Source: REEB426 sp964551975 (GTDB lineage Bacteria; Actinomycetota; Actinomycetes; S36-B12). From it: a DNA stretch of 17,791 nucleotides. Position 1 is the stretch's first letter, and each line of letters opens with the position of its first letter. A program made the translations under genes and the position numbers. The notes beneath the pieces were generated by a model, which saw only the letters and a list, made by a program, of their open reading frames with translations, made no database searches and had not been told where the DNA came from. The stretch spans positions 1-17,791 of the forward strand of contig CAZKFI010000049.1 in NCBI GenBank assembly GCA_964551975.1, in the 5' to 3' direction. Of the stretch, positions 14,579-17,791 are shown in pieces.

Positions 14579-15553
14579 GTGCCCAGCCCCAAAAAGGTCC
14601 TCCTGGCTTCCCCACGCGGCTATTGCGCCGGCGTCGATCGAGCCGTCATCACCGTCGAGAAGGCGCTCGATCTCTATGGAGCCCCGCTGTACGTGCGCAA
14701 GCAGATCGTGCATAACAAGCATGTGGTCGAGCAGCTCGAGGCCAAAGGGGCGATCTTTGTCGACGAGTTGGATGCCGTGCCAGAGGGTTCGACGGTCGTG
14801 TTTTCGGCTCACGGGGTAGCGCCCTCAGTGCACGAAGAGGCCGCCGCGCGCCAGTTGAAGACCATTGATGCCACCTGTCCACTGGTCACCAAAGTGCACG
14901 CAGAGGCGCGACGCTTCTCCTCAGAGGGCTATCGCATCGTGCTAATCGGCCACGAGGGCCATGAAGAGGTCGTTGGGACTATGGGTGAGGCACCCGAGGC
15001 CATCACCCTGGTACAAACTCCTGCGGAAGCTGCGGAAGTGGAATTGTCGAGCACCGACAAATTGGTCTGGCTCTCCCAGACCACGCTTTCCGTTGACGAA
15101 ACCATGCAGACCGTTGATGTGCTGAGTGATCGTTTTCCAGCCCTGGTGAGCCCGCCCAGTGACGACATCTGTTACGCGACACAGAATCGTCAGGCGGCAG
15201 TGAAGACCATTGCTCCGCAGTGCGATGTTGTTGTAGTTGTCGGTTCGGGGAATTCCTCGAACTCGGTGCGTCTGGTTGAAGTAGCGCTCGAAGCTGGCGC
15301 GAGGAGTTCCTACCGAGTCGATAATGCCGGTGAGTTGCAGGAAGACTGGTTCAGTCAGGCAACGACAGTGGGCGTCACCAGTGGGGCTTCCGTTCCCGAA
15401 GATTTGGTTACTGCTGTTCTTGCCTGGCTCGCCGAGCGAGGGTTCTCCGACGTGGAATCAGTGAGTGCCGCTGAGGAGACTCTGGTCTTTGCTCTGCCAC
15501 CGGAATTGCGCAAAGACATCAAGGCTCGCGGCGCGACCGCACAAGGACAATAA
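14579..15553 (+). CDS. ispH: 4-hydroxy-3-methylbut-2-enyl diphosphate reductase
   Basis: 324 residues from GTG at 14579, full length. It is the last enzyme of the MEP (non-mevalonate) isoprenoid pathway, reducing HMBPP to isopentenyl and dimethylallyl diphosphate. The cytosolic enzyme holds a 4Fe-4S cluster. The three cluster cysteines are Cys16 (SPRGYCAGVDRA), Cys100 (DATCPLVTKVH) and Cys198 (DDICYATQNRQ). The substrate-binding FSAHGV, GHEGHEEVVGTMGE, WLSQTTLSVD, VVVGSGNSSNS and VTSGASVPEDLV segments are all intact. The product IPP feeds the prenyl synthase encoded at 6634-7395. It is divergent from xseA, and its 3' end overlaps the DUF6542 gene by 35 bp on the other strand. Confidence 0.97.
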   Translation: MPSPKKVLLASPRGYCAGVDRAVITVEKALDLYGAPLYVRKQIVHNKHVVEQLEAKGAIFVDELDAVPEGSTVVFSAHGVAPSVHEEAAARQLKTIDATCPLVTKVHAEARRFSSEGYRIVLIGHEGHEEVVGTMGEAPEAITLVQTPAEAAEVELSSTDKLVWLSQTTLSVDETMQTVDVLSDRFPALVSPPSDDICYATQNRQAAVKTIAPQCDVVVVVGSGNSSNSVRLVEVALEAGARSSYRVDNAGELQEDWFSQATTVGVTSGASVPEDLVTAVLAWLAERGFSDVESVSAAEETLVFALPPELRKDIKARGATAQGQ

Positions 15554-16292
15554 CGAGCCCGATAACAGCAGCTCCCAGGATCCACGGCCAGTTACGGCCC
15601 AATCCGAGAAACATCGCCAGACCTCGCTCGATGATGCCTCCCTGCACGCCCACCTGTCCGACGGTTGCCGCGGCAATCAACGCCGCCAGCGGTGGTGCGA
15701 TGACGGCTACTGGCGCGTCTGCAGGGCTCAGGGTGAGGGCCACGTAGACCGTGGAACAGACCAGGGCGATCCCGGTCCACCAACCGATGCCACTGCCGGT
15801 GATCAGAGCCTCGAGTGCACCGACAACCATGGTGGTGCCGATGACGACCAGATAGGCGATGCCGCCGCGCAACCCGCGCCGCGACCGCGTTGGTTGGCGG
15901 TTGCTGCGGGAGCGCCGACCGCGACCTGCTGACCGCCGGGACCCATCCGCATCGTCCTTGGGTGCGGACCGCCGAGCCGGTTCCTCTCGCTCGGCCTCCT
16001 GATCGATCGGACTGCGGACTGTGCGCAGTTTGCGCGCCTGATCGGGACGAAGGGCGGGTGTAGCCGTGGCGTCGATCACGTAGTAGCTGCGAAAGAGGCG
16101 ACCGGTCGCACCGGAAGCCGAAGCCGCCATTGCTGGCTCAGCCTGCACTGACTCCTCCTGGATCCACACCTCAGCCGGGGGTTCCTCTTGGAGTTCCTGC
16201 TTCGGGCGAGGGTTGACCGCGGGCTCTTCCTCTTGAAACAGATCCCAGAAGCCATCGTCACCGCCGCTCGCAGTGCCCCTTGCCTCGTCCAC
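15519..16292 (-). CDS. DUF6542 membrane protein
   Basis: 257 residues, GTG start at 16292. No Shine-Dalgarno is present; TAGCGT 6 bp upstream of the GTG suggests a leaderless transcript. Residues 1-60 are acidic (DGFWDLFQEEEP and several Glu-rich segments). Residues 85-140 are charged and end in an Arg/Ser/Gly-rich patch. Residues ~144-252 hold about four membrane helices (GGIAYLVVIGTTMVVGALEA, WWTGIALVCSTVYVALTL, VAVIAPPLAALIAAA, WILGAAVIGLVIVLV). The helical domain matches DUF6542 proteins found between ispH and ychF in many actinobacteria (Rv1111c position). The function is unknown. The convergent overlap with the ispH 3' end is 35 bp. Confidence 0.85.
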   Translation of the reverse strand: MDEARGTASGGDDGFWDLFQEEEPAVNPRPKQELQEEPPAEVWIQEESVQAEPAMAASASGATGRLFRSYYVIDATATPALRPDQARKLRTVRSPIDQEAEREEPARRSAPKDDADGSRRSAGRGRRSRSNRQPTRSRRGLRGGIAYLVVIGTTMVVGALEALITGSGIGWWTGIALVCSTVYVALTLSPADAPVAVIAPPLAALIAAATVGQVGVQGGIIERGLAMFLGLGRNWPWILGAAVIGLVIVLVRSRREP

Positions 16293-16349
16293 GTCGGTAC
16301 GCTAACCGATCGCAGCCGGCACTGGAGATGCCGAGGGCTTGAGAAGTCT

Positions 16350-16826
16350 TCAGCAACTCCGCGCCTGCGAGTCCAGGAGTTTGCTGCAGATCGCACTCAG
16401 CATGTCCCGCTCGTCAGCAGTGAGTCGCGACCAGAACCGTTCTTCGACCTGAGCCAAGATCACAGGGGCGGCCTCTGCCAGTAGTTCCAAGCCCTGGTCT
16501 GTGACTTCAACGGTGACATCGGTGGGCGAGTTGCGCCTGCGTTCGACTAGACAGCGGTCTTCGAGTCGATCGACGAGCCGGGTGAGAGCACTGGGACTGC
16601 GAGACACCGCACGCGCCAGCGGAGCCATCCGTAGGCACTGTTCGTCAGCGGAGGATAGGTGGAGAAGCGCATCCACGTCGGTATAGCCGACGTTGAGATG
16701 CTGCTGAAGTTCGTTGTCGACATGAGCCAAGACAGAACTCGCCGCCTTGCGGAAGTTGTTCCATGCCTGACGATCGGCTTCTGGCCGAGCCAGCCAAATG
16801 TTCTTTGCCGATCGGCGCGCACTCAT
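16350..16826 (-). CDS. MarR family transcriptional regulator
   Basis: 158 residues from ATG at 16826. A longer start at GTG 16874 would cover two of the operator-like dyads and add sequence foreign to the family, so it is rejected. The winged helix-turn-helix spans about residues 65-115 (MAPLARAVSRSPSALTRLVD as helix-turn-helix, RLEDRCLVERRRNSPTDVTV as wing). It is flanked by helices that form the dimer interface (ADRQAWNNFRKAASSVLAHV and the C-terminal VILAQVEERFWSRLTADERD). It is divergent from the DUF6069-PPOX gene pair, with three TTG-N6-CAA dyads in between, the standard arrangement for a MarR repressor that controls both itself and the adjacent operon. The ligand is unknown; three cysteines are present but no known redox-sensing pattern was recognised. 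Confidence 0.92.
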   Translation of the reverse strand: MSARRSAKNIWLARPEADRQAWNNFRKAASSVLAHVDNELQQHLNVGYTDVDALLHLSSADEQCLRMAPLARAVSRSPSALTRLVDRLEDRCLVERRRNSPTDVTVEVTDQGLELLAEAAPVILAQVEERFWSRLTADERDMLSAICSKLLDSQARSC

Positions 16827-16833
16827 GCCCCAG

Positions 16834-16849
16834 TATTGCGCATGCAATA
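16834..16849. promoter_or_regulatory. MarR-type operator candidate 1
   Basis: TATTGCGCATGCAATA; the inverted repeat extends to GTATTGC/GCAATAC (16833-16850, 7-bp arms, 4-bp centre). It lies 7 bp upstream of the marR start codon, so it would block marR expression. Confidence 0.65.
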
Positions 16850-16860
16850 CGACCCTGCTA

Positions 16861-16876
16861 TGTTGCACGCACAACA
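16861..16876. promoter_or_regulatory. MarR-type operator candidate 2
   Basis: TGTTGCACGCACAACA has 5-bp arms and the same TTG-N6-CAA spacing as site 1. Its centre lies 27 bp from that of site 1. It covers the -35 element of the downstream operon. Confidence 0.6.
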
Positions 16877-16891
16877 GCTATTGCATATACA
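16863..16891 (+). promoter_or_regulatory. Promoter of the DUF6069-PPOX operon
   Basis: TTGCAC (16863-16868) and TATACA (16886-16891) are separated by exactly 17 bp, a good sigma-70/SigA-type promoter. A strong Shine-Dalgarno, AAAGGAGG (16896-16903), follows, 7 bp before the GTG at 16911. Operators 2 and 3 overlap the -35 and -10 respectively. Confidence 0.65.
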
Positions 16892-16894
16892 AGA
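16879..16894. promoter_or_regulatory. MarR-type operator candidate 3
   Basis: TATTGCATATACAAGA keeps the TTG-N6-CAA core, and its left half is identical to that of site 1. The right half is degenerate. Its centre is 18 bp from that of site 2, and it covers the -10 element. Confidence 0.5.
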
Positions 16895-16910
16895 GAAAGG
16901 AGGAGTCACC

Positions 16911-17327
16911 GTGGCAAACACCTCAGCACCCGCCGCGAAAACGTCCACCGCTATGAATGGCAAGCGATTTGGGCTGGCCGTACTTGCAGCCGCAGTCCTT
17001 AACCTGATCGCCTACGCGGTCGGCTCATTGGCTGGCGCGAGCTGGGTCGCCAACGGACAATCCATTACCTGGATCATGGTGATCCTCGCCACGCTGTTTC
17101 CGATGGCGGTAGGTGGCGCGATTACCTACCTGTTGTCGCGCCGTTGGGGCAAAGCAACGACGGTGATGGCCTGGATCGGCCTAGCCTTCGGCATCGTCAC
17201 CCTGCCAGCACCTCTGTTCGCAGCTGAGAATGCCGCTGCTGGCCTGTCACTGGCGTCCATGCACGTGATCACCGGCGTGGTGTGGTTCCTCGCGGTGCGC
17301 CCTGGGCGCTCAGTCGTCGCCGGCTGA
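16911..17327 (+). CDS. DUF6069 family four-helix membrane protein
   Basis: 138 residues. GTG at 16911 is chosen because AAAGGAGG lies 7 bp upstream; the same frame is open further upstream only through the marR gene and the promoter. After a polar Ala/Thr-rich N-terminus there are four hydrophobic segments at about 20-40, 53-75, 82-105 and 113-130 (for example FGLAVLAAAVLNLIAYAVGS and ITWIMVILATLFPMAVGGAI). The length and pattern fit the DUF6069 group of small actinobacterial membrane proteins, often next to regulators or oxidoreductases; the function is not established. It is the first gene of a MarR-controlled pair, and its TGA is immediately followed by the GTG of the PPOX gene. Confidence 0.8.
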   Translation: MANTSAPAAKTSTAMNGKRFGLAVLAAAVLNLIAYAVGSLAGASWVANGQSITWIMVILATLFPMAVGGAITYLLSRRWGKATTVMAWIGLAFGIVTLPAPLFAAENAAAGLSLASMHVITGVVWFLAVRPGRSVVAG

Positions 17328-17750
17328 GTGGCTGTGGCCTTCACAGACGAGGAAGTGGAATACATCCGAAGTCAGCCTTTGGCTCGGGTGGCGACTGTCT
17401 CAAGAGACGGGCAACCGGATGTAGTTCCGGTGTCCTTCGAGTTTGATGGGTCGCACTTCTATGTGGGCGGCTTCGCACCCGAGCGGACGAGGCGTACGCG
17501 CAACATCAAGGAGGGAAACGACAAGGTCGCCTTAGTCATCGACGACCTGGCCTCTATCAGTCCGTGGAGGCCTCGTTACCTTCGCGTCTACGGGACCGTA
17601 GAACTGGTCGATCGAACGACTGATACTGGCTCCACGCTGGTCATGAAGATCACCCCTGAGGTTTCCTGGAGTATGAACCTCGCAGGTCAGTGGAGTCCAG
17701 GCAGTGGGGACGTCCCGAAGGCCCGAAAGGCAAGCCACCAGCCACTCTGA
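17328..17750 (+). CDS. PPOX-class F420/FMN-dependent oxidoreductase-like protein
   Basis: 140 residues. The GTG start is fused to the preceding stop (TGAGTG) and no Shine-Dalgarno is present, so translational coupling to the DUF6069 gene is likely; the GTG at 17334 is an alternative. The split beta-barrel signature of pyridoxamine 5'-phosphate oxidase-like proteins is clear: PLARVATVSRDGQPDVVPVS, FEFDGSHFYVGG, RTRRTRNIKEGNDKVALVID, DLASISPWRPRYLRVYGTVE. The DLAS...PWRPR pattern is that of the actinobacterial PPOX family often annotated as F420-dependent (MSMEG_5819-like). It ends VMKITPEVSWSMNLAG plus an extra ~20-residue polar tail (QWSPGSGDVPKARKASHQPL). The cofactor (F420, FMN or heme) and the substrate are not determined. 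Confidence 0.88.
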   Translation: MAVAFTDEEVEYIRSQPLARVATVSRDGQPDVVPVSFEFDGSHFYVGGFAPERTRRTRNIKEGNDKVALVIDDLASISPWRPRYLRVYGTVELVDRTTDTGSTLVMKITPEVSWSMNLAGQWSPGSGDVPKARKASHQPL

Positions 17751-17765
17751 AATGATCTGGGCACT

Positions 17766-17791
17766 ATGGCGCTCACCATCGGCATCGTCGG
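17766..17791 (+). CDS. ychF: Start of ychF/engD GTP-binding protein (3' partial)
   Basis: The ATG at 17766 opens MALTIGIVG, cut by the window end; this is how YchF (Obg-family, ATP/GTP-hydrolysing, ribosome-associated) proteins start, just before the P-loop GLPNVGKST. The position downstream of ispH/DUF6542 is where ychF lies in actinobacteria. No Shine-Dalgarno is visible in the 15 bp after the PPOX stop. Only nine residues (the last codon incomplete) are seen, so the call rests on the motif and synteny. Confidence 0.65.

Noticed and set aside
14531..14812. N-terminal extension of XseA to the ATG at 14812.
   Set aside because: It lies antisense to the conserved start of ispH and does not resemble XseA; the OB-fold begins just after the GTG at 14530.
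16827..16874. Longer MarR start at GTG 16874.
   Set aside because: It would translate through the dyad operators, and the added residues do not resemble a MarR N-terminus.

Overview
The window looks like a chromosomal segment of a high-GC actinobacterium (Actinomycetota). Codons end mostly in G or C, GTG starts are common, and the order of housekeeping genes matches a block I recall from Mycobacterium tuberculosis: Rv1084 (YyaL-like), Rv1086 (short-chain Z-prenyl synthase), Rv1095 (phoH2), Rv1098c (fum), Rv1099c (glpX), Rv1100 (DUF4245), Rv1107c/Rv1108c (xseB/xseA), Rv1110 (ispH), Rv1111c (DUF6542) and Rv1112 (ychF). That comparison is from memory, not from a search. A run of 20 Ns at 2431-2450 shows that this is a scaffolded draft assembly. 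I cannot name a genus.

Left part (1-4496), accessory: the 3' end of a secreted beta-propeller/Ig-like protein, an Rrf2-type regulator, a GNAT acetyltransferase on the opposite strand, the assembly gap, and a membrane-anchored alpha/beta hydrolase (Abhydrolase_9 type) whose first codons abut the gap.

Middle (4589-12263), mostly core: a YyaL/DUF255 thioredoxin-domain protein, a cis-prenyl diphosphate synthase, PhoH2 (PIN + PhoH ATPase), and a secreted lysozyme-like protein preceded by a perfect CRP-type box. Convergent to these are class I fumarase and class II fructose-1,6-bisphosphatase on the minus strand.

Right part (12378-17791): a DUF4245 gene broken by a frameshift beside a 20-bp direct repeat; exonuclease VII (xseA then xseB, minus strand) with a four-copy 15-bp tandem repeat between the two genes; and ispH, divergent from xseA over 48 bp that hold a perfect 11-bp-arm inverted repeat. 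After these come the DUF6542 membrane protein, a MarR regulator divergent from a DUF6069 membrane protein and a PPOX-type flavin/F420 protein, and the first codons of ychF. The MarR/DUF6069 intergenic region carries three TTG-N6-CAA dyads, two of them lying on a good promoter, so this three-gene cassette is probably a self-contained regulated unit inserted into the conserved block.

No stretch longer than about 300 bases lacks a gene. I saw no tRNA, rRNA, CRISPR array or insertion sequence. No complete novel defence or mobile system is visible; the most interesting items are regulatory and repeat structures.
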